Part shown: one piece after another, positions 5,624 through 13,460 of the stretch
How the letters are laid out: the number at the start of each line of letters is the position of its first letter
Position numbering within the stretch: the stretch's first letter is position 1
The notes under the pieces: model-generated
Database searches by the model: none
Told to the model about the DNA's origin: nothing
The model's input: the letters and a program-made list of their open reading frames with translations, nothing else
Source: a virus
IMG/VR virus record: IMGVR_UViG_3300025736_000076
Coordinates: 1 to 38,176 of that record
DNA: 38,176 bases
Reading direction: 5' to 3' (one strand)
Position numbers and translations under genes: made by a program

Positions 5624-5971
5624 ATGAAAACCTGGAAAGAAACGGTTACGCGCAGACAAGGCGAAAATATGGGAAAAATTGATATGAGTTATGACTGGAA
5701 TCAATATAATACATATCCGAATCATCCTGAAAGATCTGTTGAAAAAGGTAAGTTATTACAAGAAATTGAAAAACTATTCCATGATGGCAAAAAACTACGG
5801 GTATTTTATTCCGGTAATTTTGCTGGTGAAGTTGTTGACGTTGGTATGTGGGACGGTTGGCCATTTTGGAAACCTACACCATCAGTTCGGTTACGACATT
5901 GGCACGGTTGCGAATGGCATTTCTGGTATGACGTAAATAGTTATAAAGTCATTAAGACTGATGACAACTGA
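5624..5971 (+). CDS. Hypothetical protein, Trp-rich
   Basis: 115 residues. The second half has many aromatic residues (GMWDGWPFWKPTPSVRLRHWHGCEWHFWYD), suggesting a compact beta barrel in which DGWPFW and W..C.WHFW form the core. ATG 5624 follows a strong AAGGAGG. An internal ATG at 5669 would remove the basic N-terminus and cannot be excluded. It overlaps the next gene by 11 bases. Function unknown. Confidence 0.65.
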   Translation: MKTWKETVTRRQGENMGKIDMSYDWNQYNTYPNHPERSVEKGKLLQEIEKLFHDGKKLRVFYSGNFAGEVVDVGMWDGWPFWKPTPSVRLRHWHGCEWHFWYDVNSYKVIKTDDN

Positions 5972-6305
5972 GAAGCGATGGCGTGAGATAAAGGAAACCG
6001 TTTATCAGGATCAGGGCGGAGTGTGTCAAGTGTGTAAACATCCATACGGGATAGACTATTTAGCCAGACATCACGCCATTTATTCCAGGGATAAGAGGTT
6101 TAGCAAGTTCCTTAATAGCGAGGAGAATATTGTCCTGCTATGTGTCAAGTGTCATGGTGGCGCGAAACACGGAAGATTGCTGCATTGGATGAGGCGCAAC
6201 ATGTTCTGGATAGACAAAATCGATCAAGGGTATGATATGATTACCTGGCACGATAGCATACCGATGTTAGAGAAAGACCACTTTATTTATACTAAGGAGG
6301 AGTAA
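5961..6305 (+). CDS. HNH-family nuclease
   Basis: A 114-residue protein with CQVC (about 22-25), RHHAIYSRD (the double His at the HNH core), N and LLCVKCHGGAKHG at about 55-68, that is C-x2-C...H-H...N...C-x2-C-H. It resembles HNH nucleases found in early phage operons. Unlike the endonuclease at 907, it has no promoter or leader of its own: it starts inside the preceding gene, so it is co-transcribed and more likely a resident replication or repair protein. Confidence 0.75.
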   Translation: MTTEKRWREIKETVYQDQGGVCQVCKHPYGIDYLARHHAIYSRDKRFSKFLNSEENIVLLCVKCHGGAKHGRLLHWMRRNMFWIDKIDQGYDMITWHDSIPMLEKDHFIYTKEE

Positions 6306-6713
6306 ATGAATGAACTGAAAGCGTGTCCGTTTTGTAAGTGTGAAGTAGAGGTATTTAATCCTACATTAATAAGGCATCCAGAAAATAAATGTGCGTTGTC
6401 TGGCGATTTCTTTTCTTATGATCAATGGAACACTCGCACCCCAGACCCACGCATGAAAGAAGCAGTGAGAATGATACGCGGAAGAATGAATGAACTAAAA
6501 TGTCCTGATTGTGGTGCGAATGAAATACACCGTCGTTGTGCAGTATGTGGTTGTCAATGGGAGCGCACCCCAGACCCACGCCTGAAAGAATTTTTGCAGA
6601 GCGTTGAAGATACTCTTGTTAACAAGAGTTGGCATATTGAAGCGTTGAAATTCCGTAAATTGTTTTATGAAAAGTTCGCTGAACACTTCCCAGAACTAAA
6701 TGATGTATCATAG
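6306..6713 (+). CDS. Lar-like double zinc-ribbon protein
   Basis: 135 residues with two zinc-ribbon modules. Module 1 is LKACPFCKCEVEV...SYDQWNTRTPDPR, the CPFC...WNTR pattern of Lar/restriction-alleviation-like phage proteins. Module 2 is LKCPDCGANEIHRRCAVCGCQWERTPDPR. Both end in TPDPR-x-KE, encoded by an 18-bp exact DNA repeat, so the protein grew by internal duplication. The C-terminal 45 residues are helical. Lar-like proteins modulate host restriction, but many homologues have no tested role. Confidence 0.65.
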   Translation: MNELKACPFCKCEVEVFNPTLIRHPENKCALSGDFFSYDQWNTRTPDPRMKEAVRMIRGRMNELKCPDCGANEIHRRCAVCGCQWERTPDPRLKEFLQSVEDTLVNKSWHIEALKFRKLFYEKFAEHFPELNDVS

Positions 6714-6963
6714 GCAAAAGTCAGACTTGAACCAGGCCGGAATTGTTACCGAGTTGCGCCAGATAGGGTGCAGCGTCCTGGTAGTATCGCACCTGCTTAA
6801 ATTTGACATCATTGTAGGATGGAAAGGTAGGAGTTATCTATTCGAGATTAAGGGTATTGGTAAGCCATTGCGCCCAAGTCAAAAGGTATTTCACGACCTA
6901 TGGAACGGACAGATCGATCGTATTGAATGTACGGAAGACGCTATTGAAATAATGGAGGAGTGA
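6700..6963 (+). CDS. VRR-NUC / PD-(D/E)XK-like nuclease
   Basis: An 87-residue protein: N-terminal SDLNQAGIVTELRQIGCSV, then DIIVGWKGRSYLFEIKG (D, E-x-K of the nuclease core), then PSQKVFHDLWNGQIDRIECTEDAIEIM. This is the compact G...EL..G...D.IVG....YLFEIK...Q..F...W..G plan of small phage VRR-NUC or Holliday-junction-resolvase-like enzymes. It overlaps the preceding gene by 14 bases. A role in recombination or junction resolution is inferred. Confidence 0.72.
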   Translation: MMYHRQKSDLNQAGIVTELRQIGCSVLVVSHLLKFDIIVGWKGRSYLFEIKGIGKPLRPSQKVFHDLWNGQIDRIECTEDAIEIMEE

Positions 6964-7127
6964 TGACACCAACTATCACAATCACTAAATTAAAGTATCG
7001 GCTGGCGTGGATATGTCAAGGTAAATTACACGATCTATGCGGAAAGAGATGTCCGTATTCTTACAGGCAACTGATATTGAATAGCAGCCCTAATATTATC
7101 TGGGATTATTTGCAGGACGATAACTAA
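6963..7127 (+). CDS. Small hypothetical protein
   Basis: 54 residues, MTPTITITKLKYRLAWICQG through WDYLQDDN, with three Cys (WICQG, LCGKRC). The ATG overlaps the nuclease stop by one base (TGATG) after GGAGG, so it is translationally coupled. The KRCPYSYRQL stretch resembles small Cys-containing phage peptides. No function assigned. Confidence 0.6.
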   Translation: MTPTITITKLKYRLAWICQGKLHDLCGKRCPYSYRQLILNSSPNIIWDYLQDDN

Positions 7128-7138
7128 TGGAGGAAGAG

Positions 7139-7375
7139 ATGAGTAGAGAACCAACAACAAGCGCAGCACCACCGTTGGGCGCACGGGAAGTGGATTATGT
7201 AAAGTACGCAGAAGAAGCAGGCGCAGCATGTGAGGAAATGAAGCATGGAATTGAGGAAGTGATAAAGGAAGTAGATCATGTTCTGATGAACTGCGAGATG
7301 TGGCAACAGGAAAGAAGTGTAGAAGAGGTGCAGAACATTATCAATAAGCATCTATCTAAATACTTAGATGAATAA
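7139..7375 (+). CDS. Hypothetical acidic helical protein
   Basis: 78 residues from ATG 7139, preferred over ATG 7127 because GGAGG lies six bases before it. The protein is helical and acidic (HGIEEVIKEVDHVLMNCEMW). It is probably the last gene of the early unit: a short hairpin, ATCTAA-ATAC-TTAGAT (7354-7369), is at its 3' end and a new promoter follows. Confidence 0.6.
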   Translation: MSREPTTSAAPPLGAREVDYVKYAEEAGAACEEMKHGIEEVIKEVDHVLMNCEMWQQERSVEEVQNIINKHLSKYLDE

Positions 7376-7377
7376 GG

Positions 7378-7383
7378 TATAAT
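7378..7383 (+). promoter_or_regulatory. -10 box (GG-TATAAT) before the packaging block
   Basis: Consensus TATAAT preceded by AAGG, close to the TGG-TATAAT form seen elsewhere. The start predicted 7 bases downstream is 7390, the A of the next ATG, so the transcript may have little or no leader. No good -35 is visible. Confidence 0.45.
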
Positions 7384-7389
7384 AGAGAT

Positions 7390-7545
7390 ATGACAACTGA
7401 CCGCTCCCGCTTATGGTCTTATGAACGTATTATGAAATTGGATGCTTACTGTGAATGGGGTCAGGGTATGGAATCTGGCGAATGGCGATGGTATATGAGT
7501 GATTATGCTGTTGCGGATATGGAGTATTTCTTATGTCTGAATTGA
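7390..7545 (+). CDS. Small hypothetical protein, possibly leaderless
   Basis: 51 residues, MTTDRSRLWSYERIMKLDAY through MEYFLCLN, rich in Trp and Tyr. Only AGAG lies two bases before the ATG, and the promoter start prediction coincides with it, so leaderless translation is possible. It overlaps the next gene by 13 bases. No family recognised. Confidence 0.55.
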   Translation: MTTDRSRLWSYERIMKLDAYCEWGQGMESGEWRWYMSDYAVADMEYFLCLN

Positions 7546-7739
7546 AACCGCTATGTGATTTTCCTGCTGGCGTTGCTAACGTGAAGACAATGGCTGATGG
7601 ATCTCCCAGGATAACATTAGACTGTGAAGAAGATGTCAATCAATACTTATCCTTATTAGCACAATGTCAGGCTGATCATCGATACCTTCATGTTATAATC
7701 TATGATGCGGATGAGTTTGATAGAGAAACAAGAAAGTAA
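7533..7739 (+). CDS. Small hypothetical protein
   Basis: 68 residues, MSELKPLCDFPAGVANVKTM..., alternating strands and helices. The SD GGAG lies eight bases upstream of ATG 7533. It overlaps the preceding gene, suggesting coupling, and immediately precedes the small terminase candidate. No motif recognised. Confidence 0.6.
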   Translation: MSELKPLCDFPAGVANVKTMADGSPRITLDCEEDVNQYLSLLAQCQADHRYLHVIIYDADEFDRETRK

Positions 7740-7766
7740 ACGATATTATACGAAACTATACAATAA

Positions 7767-8192
7767 ATGGATGATTTAAGCACTAAATTAGACAAAATAG
7801 ACGATAGTAAGAAACTTGATTATGTTCTTGAAAGAGCTGAAGTGCATACTCCTACCGAGGCATGTAAGAATGCGGAGATAAGCAGAGGCACTTATTATAA
7901 TTGGGGAAAGGTAGAAAGAGAATATCTGAACAATCTTGCTGATGCGCTCAGATTGGAAACAGCACTAAAGGCAAGGTTGATACTAAGGGGCGCGACTAAA
8001 GATGCAGCGTTAGTAAAAGTAAAAGGTATGACTTCAAAGAATGAACACGTAAAACAATCCGCAGCAACAGAGATACTTGACCGGATGTTAGGCAAGCCGA
8101 CACAGAAGAATGAGGTCGATCTGGAAGTAAAGAAGCCGGTAACAGTAAAGCATATATTTGTACATGAGGAGGAAGAAGATGAAAATGTTTGA
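7767..8192 (+). CDS. terS: Probable terminase small subunit
   Basis: 141 residues. The N-terminal half has a helix-turn-helix (HTPTEACKNAEISRGTYYNWGKVE), and the centre is helical with DAALVKVKGMTSKNEHVKQSAATEILDRMLGKP, the usual ending of phage small-terminase oligomerisation domains. The tail is acidic (HEEEEDENV). It lies just before the large terminase, where it would recognise packaging DNA. No clear SD precedes the ATG, but TATACA at 7757-7762 could make a near-leaderless mRNA. The call rests on position and HTH, not on a diagnostic motif. Confidence 0.65.
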   Translation: MDDLSTKLDKIDDSKKLDYVLERAEVHTPTEACKNAEISRGTYYNWGKVEREYLNNLADALRLETALKARLILRGATKDAALVKVKGMTSKNEHVKQSAATEILDRMLGKPTQKNEVDLEVKKPVTVKHIFVHEEEEDENV

Positions 8193-8334
8193 TAAGGGTT
8201 TTTACATTTCTATATTAATTGGAGCAAGTATATGGTTGGGATATGCCTTTAGTTTAATTGGGTTTCATTGGGCAAACATTATGCTTTTTGTAGTAATAAT
8301 ACTTGGCGCGGTTTTATTAGAAAATGCAGACTGA
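8179..8334 (+). CDS. 51-residue two-TM membrane protein
   Basis: MKMFDKGFYISILIGASIWL GYAFSLIGFHWANIM then LFVVIILGAVLLENAD: two hydrophobic helices with a short turn. The SD GAGGAGGAAG lies inside the end of the small terminase gene, and the stop overlaps the large terminase start, so it is translated between the two terminase genes. A holin-like or packaging-site membrane role is possible but unsupported. Confidence 0.6.
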   Translation: MKMFDKGFYISILIGASIWLGYAFSLIGFHWANIMLFVVIILGAVLLENAD

Positions 8335-9577
8335 GTTCATAACTCCGATTGAAACAGCGGACGCTATTGAATATGAAATAAGGTATCATCCTGGACAGAC
8401 ACGCGCCCTTGAAAGTAAGGCGCGATTCCCTTTTATTATCGCTGGGACACAATCAGGCAAGACTTGTTTCGGTCCGTGGTGGTTGAGTAAAGAGATTGAA
8501 CGCTGCGGGCCAGGGGATTACCTGGCGGTTACAGCAACGTATGACTTATTCAAGATGAAAATGCTGCCTGAGCTTCAAAGGGTATTCGGTGTTTATTTGC
8601 CAGGATGGGAATATAAAGCGTCTGATAGGGTGTTAAGTAGAATAGTAGACAATGAAGAAACAAGGATAGTATTACGATCTGCAACATCTGATGAGGGGCT
8701 TGAATCAGCAACGGCAAAGGCAGCATGGTTAGATGAGTGCGGTCAGGATAAATTCAAACTTAGCGCATGGGAAGCGATACAAAGGCGGCTATCGCTCCAT
8801 GAGGGTAGAGCACTTGGCACTACCACACCGTATAACCTGGGCTGGTTGAAACAAGAAATATATGACCGTTGGAATGCTGGCGATTCTGACTATGAGATCA
8901 TCAACTTCAAATCAACCATGAACCCGCAATTCCCGATGAAAGAATATAACCGGATGAAGCGGATACTTCCTTCCTGGAAATTCAATATGTTCTATAACGG
9001 TACATTTGAACGTCCGGCAGGCCTGATCTATTCAGACTTCGATACTAACACGCAGCAGATAAAGCCTTTCGATATTCCTAATGAGTGGCCGCGATATGTA
9101 GGGATTGACTTCGGCGCTGTGCATACTGCGTTAGTTTGGATAGTTGAGGATCCGAATACCAATTGTTATTATATCTATCGTTGTACTATGATGGGCGGAA
9201 AGACGACCAAAGAGAAAGCGCTGATGGCGTTATCATATAAGCATGAGAACACGGTCAGGTGGATTGGCGGTAGTAAGTCTGAAACGCAGGAGAGAATGGA
9301 TTGGAATGCTGAAGGTGTACCGGTGCAGGAAAGCCCTATCATCAGCGTAGAGGCTGGTATCGATCGGGTGATTGAATTATTCAAGACTAAGCGGTTATTC
9401 GTATTCAATACATGCAAAGGATTACTGGATGAGCTTGGTACTTATTCCAGGGTATTAGATGCGCGAGGTCAGCCGACAGAGAAGATCAAGGACAAGGCCG
9501 ACTATCACAGACTGGACGGGTTAAGGTATAATGTAAGCGGGTTAAGCTATTCCCTTTATGGAGGTATAAATGTCTGA
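8324..9577 (+). CDS. terL: Terminase large subunit
   Basis: 417 residues. ATPase: Walker A GTQSGKT (41-47) and Walker B AAWLDECGQ (D136/E137 region). A coupling-type motif is seen in GTTTPYN. The RNase-H-like nuclease has YVGIDFGAVH (about 260-268) and a C-terminal RLDGLRY with the last acidic residue. It pumps DNA through the portal and cuts concatemers. The deduced circular map fits headful packaging, but the cleavage type cannot be decided from sequence alone. It overlaps its neighbours on both sides. Confidence 0.95.
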   Translation: MQTEFITPIETADAIEYEIRYHPGQTRALESKARFPFIIAGTQSGKTCFGPWWLSKEIERCGPGDYLAVTATYDLFKMKMLPELQRVFGVYLPGWEYKASDRVLSRIVDNEETRIVLRSATSDEGLESATAKAAWLDECGQDKFKLSAWEAIQRRLSLHEGRALGTTTPYNLGWLKQEIYDRWNAGDSDYEIINFKSTMNPQFPMKEYNRMKRILPSWKFNMFYNGTFERPAGLIYSDFDTNTQQIKPFDIPNEWPRYVGIDFGAVHTALVWIVEDPNTNCYYIYRCTMMGGKTTKEKALMALSYKHENTVRWIGGSKSETQERMDWNAEGVPVQESPIISVEAGIDRVIELFKTKRLFVFNTCKGLLDELGTYSRVLDARGQPTEKIKDKADYHRLDGLRYNVSGLSYSLYGGINV

Positions 9578-9851
9578 AATGGAATTTAGATATGATGAAG
9601 ACAGAATCATAACAAAGGACATGATTTTGTTATTGGATAAAGATAACATTCATAATAAGATGACTGGTAGCATACAGATGATGGCTTCTATTGCATGGGA
9701 AAACGGAGAATACTTGGACAAAGAAGAATCTCTACAAAGGATAATGAATATGCCGGTTAATAAATTAGAATCTTTGGTCTGTAAATTCATAGAAGTAACC
9801 AAAGAATACACTTTGTTAGAGGGTTTGTTTTTCAATAAGGAGAAAGGATGA
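9570..9851 (+). CDS. Hypothetical protein between terminase and portal
   Basis: 93 residues, helical and acidic at the N-terminus (MSEMEFRYDEDRIITKDMIL), with the C-terminal CKFIEVTKEYTLLEGLFFNKE. It overlaps terL by 8 bases and the portal gene by ATGA, so it is fixed in the packaging operon. No recognised domain. Confidence 0.65.
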   Translation: MSEMEFRYDEDRIITKDMILLLDKDNIHNKMTGSIQMMASIAWENGEYLDKEESLQRIMNMPVNKLESLVCKFIEVTKEYTLLEGLFFNKEKG

Positions 9852-11227
9852 ACATATTTGATAGGATCAGATTTGGGATTGATGTACTATTCGGCGGCGA
9901 AAAGGTATTACAAGCGACAAGGTTGACCACCTGGGAAGAGGGCAAGCCTGCATATAACGGGGTTAGCTTTGAAACAATGGCAACACAGGGATACCGTAAG
10001 AATGAACTTATATTCTCATGTATATCAAAGACGGCCAATTCAGCATCACAGGTTGCATTACGTGTGTACGATAAGAAATCACAACAAGAGATACCTGATC
10101 ATCCACTAAGACAATTGATTGAATCGCCTAATAGCGAGATGGGCGAGTATGACTTCTGGACAGCTAATGTCCTTTATGAGAAGTTAGGCGGCGCTGCTTA
10201 TTGGGAGAAGGAACGCAGCGCAGCTGGTAGAGTTGTTGGATTGTGGCCATTACGCCCTGATTGGATCAAGCCGATAAAATCATCTACTGAGTTTATCTCT
10301 TATTATGTTTATGAGATACCAGGTGGAACTAAACTCCCGATACCGAAAGAAGATGTACTAACCTTCAAGAACTTCGATCCGCTGAATATGTATCAGGGTT
10401 GGCCTCCTGCAGCAGTAGCAGCGAGAATAGGCGATGTGGATAATTCGTCAACTGACTTTATAAAGATGTTCTTTGAACGTGGCGGAATGCCTGCTGGGAT
10501 ATTGACGACAACTCAACACCTACAGGATGCACAGGTAACAGCAATCAGGCGAAGATGGCGTTCCCGTTATGGCGGAAGTAAGAACTGGATCGATCCGGCA
10601 ATATTAGATGCTGATGCTAAGTATCAGAAGACCGGATCAACATTCAATGAGATGGGATTTGAAACGTTAGACGAAAGGAACGAGGCGCGTATCTGTATGG
10701 TGCTTGATGTACCTCCGATATTAGTAGGTGCAGCAGTAGGATTGAAACGATCAACCTATTCTAACTATGCTGAGGCTCGCAAGTCGTGGTGGCAGGATTC
10801 GCTTTCGCCTATGTATCAGCATTACGATGATGTGATCAATTCAAGACTGGTGCCAGAGTTCGGCGATAACATATATGTCAAGTGGGACTTCTCTCATGTT
10901 GCTGCATATCAGGAAGAAGCGCAGAAGTTATGGACCAGATACCTTGACGCGTTAGGTCGTGGTGGTATCACAGTCAATGAGTTTAGAGAAGGCATCAACC
11001 TACCGCGCTTGCGGAATGGTGATGTGCTTGTTAGAACATTGAACCAATTTGAGATACCAGTAGCAGAGGAAGGCGCAACAAAGGCCGTGATTGATGCAAT
11101 TGAGAAGAAGTTGTTAGAAGATGGCGATAGGGTAAGCGATGAGAACGAGTTTACTAAGAAGATGGTTACACATTTGAGGAAACAAAAGAATCGAGTTATA
11201 GATGAGGCAGAAAGCGAGAAGTTATGA
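9848..11227 (+). CDS. Portal protein (HK97 family)
   Basis: 459 residues, usual for HK97-type portals. Typical features: an N-terminal wing with ELIFSCISKTANSASQVALRVYDK, HPLRQLIESPNSEMGEYDFW, the LLGGAAYWEK-like strand, a DVLTFKNFDPLNMYQGWPP loop, and the helical stem MVLDVPPILVGAAVGLKRSTYSNYAEARKSWW. It forms the dodecameric ring for DNA entry and tail joining. It follows terL and precedes the minor head protein, the canonical order. Confidence 0.93.
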   Translation: MNIFDRIRFGIDVLFGGEKVLQATRLTTWEEGKPAYNGVSFETMATQGYRKNELIFSCISKTANSASQVALRVYDKKSQQEIPDHPLRQLIESPNSEMGEYDFWTANVLYEKLGGAAYWEKERSAAGRVVGLWPLRPDWIKPIKSSTEFISYYVYEIPGGTKLPIPKEDVLTFKNFDPLNMYQGWPPAAVAARIGDVDNSSTDFIKMFFERGGMPAGILTTTQHLQDAQVTAIRRRWRSRYGGSKNWIDPAILDADAKYQKTGSTFNEMGFETLDERNEARICMVLDVPPILVGAAVGLKRSTYSNYAEARKSWWQDSLSPMYQHYDDVINSRLVPEFGDNIYVKWDFSHVAAYQEEAQKLWTRYLDALGRGGITVNEFREGINLPRLRNGDVLVRTLNQFEIPVAEEGATKAVIDAIEKKLLEDGDRVSDENEFTKKMVTHLRKQKNRVIDEAESEKL

Positions 11228-11424
11228 CAGATGAAATCGAACTGACGTTATGCCCTAAGTGTGGGCGAATGCGTGTACTTGACGGCTTTTGCCAGCGGTG
11301 CGGTTGCGAGGTGGATAAATTTGAAAGGGTGATAGTACACAATAAGCCGAACAGACATGAGCGCAGGCGGATGAAGAAACTCCGTAACATGGTATATAAC
11401 GGTGAGAAAAATAAGACGGTATGA
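11224..11424 (+). CDS. Small zinc-ribbon protein
   Basis: 66 residues. LCPKCGRMRVLDGFCQRCGCE is a CPxC...CxRCG zinc ribbon, followed by a basic tail (NRHERRRMKKLRN). It overlaps the portal gene by ATGA and the minor head gene by ATGA. Probably nucleic-acid or protein binding; the role in head assembly is unknown. Confidence 0.65.
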   Translation: MTDEIELTLCPKCGRMRVLDGFCQRCGCEVDKFERVIVHNKPNRHERRRMKKLRNMVYNGEKNKTV

Positions 11425-12005
11425 TAGATAAGCCTGAACTAAAGTCAGTATTTGACGGCTTCTTCTGGATGGATGAAGCGGATATATTGTATTGGATACT
11501 ATTACCGTTGATAACTAATCTAGCGGTGAAGATGGGCAAGGATGCTGCTATCGGTATTGGTATAAATTGGGCGCTGGTCAATAACGAGGTTTTGAATTGG
11601 GCGCGTAATTGGGCTGCTGAAGAAGTAACTAAGATCACAACCACGACCAGGAAGATGGTACAGGATAAAGTTACTGAATGGATTGGATCAGGCGAACCAT
11701 TGAAATCATTGGAGAATGAACTGTTGCCTACGTTTGGCAAAGTCAGGGCAAAGAGGATCGCAGTAACAGAAGTTACTAACGCTTATGCTGGTGGCAATCT
11801 TGAAACATGGAAGGCAAGTGGACTGGTAGAGAAGAAGAGATGGAATACCGCTGGAACTGATGTATGCCCGATATGCTTAGACTTAGATCAGCAGATAGTA
11901 CCATTGGATGCTATGTTTAGAGATAGTACAGGAATGGAATATGACAGACCACCAGCACACGTAAACTGCAAGTGTAATATTACCCCTGTTGTGGAGTTAC
12001 CATGA
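11421..12005 (+). CDS. Minor head / head morphogenesis protein (Mu F / SPP1 gp7-like)
   Basis: 194 residues. The C-terminal family signature is clear: KRIAVTEVTNAYAGGNLETWKASG, KRWNTAGTDVCPICLDLDQQIVP, RPPAHVNCKCNITPV. The N-terminus is a shortened helical region, so this is a compact member. Such proteins are few per capsid and are ejected or associated with the portal. The position after portal fits. Confidence 0.88.
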   Translation: MIDKPELKSVFDGFFWMDEADILYWILLPLITNLAVKMGKDAAIGIGINWALVNNEVLNWARNWAAEEVTKITTTTRKMVQDKVTEWIGSGEPLKSLENELLPTFGKVRAKRIAVTEVTNAYAGGNLETWKASGLVEKKRWNTAGTDVCPICLDLDQQIVPLDAMFRDSTGMEYDRPPAHVNCKCNITPVVELP

Positions 12006-12415
12006 ATTTCAAAATATTCGGACTTGATAAACTAACCGAGAAGCTAAAGAAACTTAGCGCACCTCAACTTACAAGCAAATTGAAAGAGACAACCTGGAAG
12101 GCAACGTTATATGTTCACGGAAAACTACCATCTGAAAGCAGCATCCCGACAAGAGGCACGTACGATAGAACTGGGGTAATGGTCGCTAGTATTACTACTG
12201 ATGTTGAATCAATGGGTAGTGGGTTTGTTGGATTGATTGGAACCAAGATGAGTTATGCACCGTGGGTGATTAGTAGTGAGGAAGCAGCAAATGGCGATGG
12301 TCCTCAAGCCTGGATGCACGTTGGTAGATGGTATACTTTACAAGGACATCTCAAGAAATACCAAAAGGATGTAAACAAGTTCTTCGAGGATTTGATTAAG
12401 AGGCTGACTAGATGA
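12002..12415 (+). CDS. HK97 gp10-like neck/tail-completion protein
   Basis: 137 residues. The family pattern is GLDKLTEKLKKL, an amphipathic helix, then PSESSIPTRGTYDRTGVMVASITTDV, IGTKMSYAPWVISSE (the Y-A-x-x-x-E/H signature) and a final FFEDLIKRLTR. These proteins join the head to the tail. It is more upstream than usual, before the protease and capsid genes. Confidence 0.75.
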   Translation: MNFKIFGLDKLTEKLKKLSAPQLTSKLKETTWKATLYVHGKLPSESSIPTRGTYDRTGVMVASITTDVESMGSGFVGLIGTKMSYAPWVISSEEAANGDGPQAWMHVGRWYTLQGHLKKYQKDVNKFFEDLIKRLTR

Positions 12416-12666
12416 ACGAGCGAATAAACAAGTTATTGATTGATGGCCGTCTTTACGGATTAACGAACACAAAGGAATTTGTTGGCGCGTTTTACAAGTT
12501 GAGGCTTTACAAAAAGAAACTAAGAGACAAGAAGGAATTATTTGAGCCTGAAGTCGGGTATGTAGAAAGCATTGAAAAGCACATTGAGAATATTTACGGT
12601 CATTTTCATAAAGTGACTGTAAATGGTGTATTGCGAGACGTATGGTTTGATACGAAAGGAGAATAA
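12412..12666 (+). CDS. Hypothetical protein
   Basis: 84 residues, charged helical N-terminus (FVGAFYKLRLYKKKLRDKKE) and a short strand-rich C-terminus (HFHKVTVNGVLRDVWFDTKGE). ATGA overlap upstream, TAATG overlap downstream. No recognised domain. Confidence 0.65.
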   Translation: MNERINKLLIDGRLYGLTNTKEFVGAFYKLRLYKKKLRDKKELFEPEVGYVESIEKHIENIYGHFHKVTVNGVLRDVWFDTKGE

Positions 12667-13184
12667 TGTTAGAAGTAATTGACACAAGGGCAACAGCTAT
12701 TAATCAAGAACACGAGTTATTCCAGCAATCAATGCGTACGGGATTAGAACACGCTATCAGGTGTGGCGAACTGTTGGTAGAGGCAAAGGGGTTTACTGGC
12801 TGGGGCGATTGGATGGATTGGGTAAAAAGCAACTGCGCATTTGGTCAAAGTATGGCTGAAAAGTATATGAAGCTCGCTACAAATTCGGAACGCGTTACGA
12901 ATTTACCACAAGGCACTTCAATCCGTGAAGCGTTGAGGATACTATCAACTCCAAAAGAAAAGCGAATACAGCCACAAGAACCAGAAGTAGAAAAGGTAAC
13001 CGCCTTCTCTTGGATACGAGACGAGGGTATTGTCGCTATGGATGAGGCAAAGACGATAATTAGAAATGGCGTATCAAGGTTATTGGGTACTACTGTTGAC
13101 GTTGGTGTGGCTGATTATTTATTGGGCAACTTTAGAACATGGCTGGATAGAGAAATCAAGAGAATTGATAACCACCTTGAGTAA
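12666..13184 (+). CDS. DUF3102-like protein
   Basis: 172 residues. The N-terminal 65 residues match the DUF3102 plan: helix with H.E....M...LEHAI..GELL.EAK, then WGDWMDWVKSNCAFGQSMAEKYMKLA. DUF3102 proteins are common on mobile elements; their molecular role is poorly known but resembles DNA-associated regulators. The C-terminal half is unfamiliar. The last 52 bases are repeated at the window start, so the gene's end borders a recombination or assembly junction. It is out of place in a head-gene block. Confidence 0.7.
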   Translation: MLEVIDTRATAINQEHELFQQSMRTGLEHAIRCGELLVEAKGFTGWGDWMDWVKSNCAFGQSMAEKYMKLATNSERVTNLPQGTSIREALRILSTPKEKRIQPQEPEVEKVTAFSWIRDEGIVAMDEAKTIIRNGVSRLLGTTVDVGVADYLLGNFRTWLDREIKRIDNHLE

Positions 13185-13189
13185 TCAAG

Positions 13190-13210
13190 AATACCGTAAA
13201 GTGGTATTAT
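13190..13210 (+). promoter_or_regulatory. Extended -10 promoter inside a dyad
   Basis: TG-G-TATTAT with hexamer 13205-13210. AATACC (13190-13195) and GGTATT (13203-13208) are inverted around 7 bases. A very similar dyad, ATAATACC-N8-GGTATTAT, lies at 35534-35557. The right arm overlaps the -10, so the dyad could be an operator. It would serve the genes at 13225 onwards. Confidence 0.5.
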
Positions 13211-13224
13211 GATGATGGGTAACG

Positions 13225-13317
13225 ATGAACGATAGAGAATGGGAGGACTTCTTCAAGATGTTACGCGCAGCACTATTGCGGATTGTCAGATGGATCGAGA
13301 AAAAATACGGATGGTAG
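13225..13317 (+). CDS. 30-residue hypothetical peptide
   Basis: MNDREWEDFFKMLRAALLRI VRWIEKKYGW: amphipathic helix rich in Arg/Lys and Trp. Its first codons are shared with the chimeric gene at 93 and its DFF segment with the gene at 37975. A membrane-active or short regulatory peptide is possible. Too short for a confident call. Confidence 0.4.
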   Translation: MNDREWEDFFKMLRAALLRIVRWIEKKYGW

Positions 13318-13323
13318 TATAAT
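13318..13323 (+). promoter_or_regulatory. -10 box TATAAT
   Basis: Consensus TATAAT just after the preceding stop, about 19 bases before the gene at 13342. There is no strong -35 and no TG extension. Confidence 0.35.
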
Positions 13324-13341
13324 TGATGATAGGAGGTAGTG

Positions 13342-13449
13342 ATGATTATATTAAAAGGATTGGTTATATTTACCGCTATCATAACTGTTGTGTGTATTAT
13401 TCAATTTGTGCGAGTAATGATTGCGGGTGTACCAGACGAATTGTTATGA
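13342..13449 (+). CDS. 35-residue single-TM peptide
   Basis: MIILKGLVIFTAIITVVCII then QFVRVMIAGVPDELL: one hydrophobic helix and a short polar tail. Strong SD AGGAGG eight bases upstream, and its own TATAAT. A small membrane peptide of unknown role. Confidence 0.55.
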   Translation: MIILKGLVIFTAIITVVCIIQFVRVMIAGVPDELL

Positions 13450-13460
13450 AGATATGAGAG

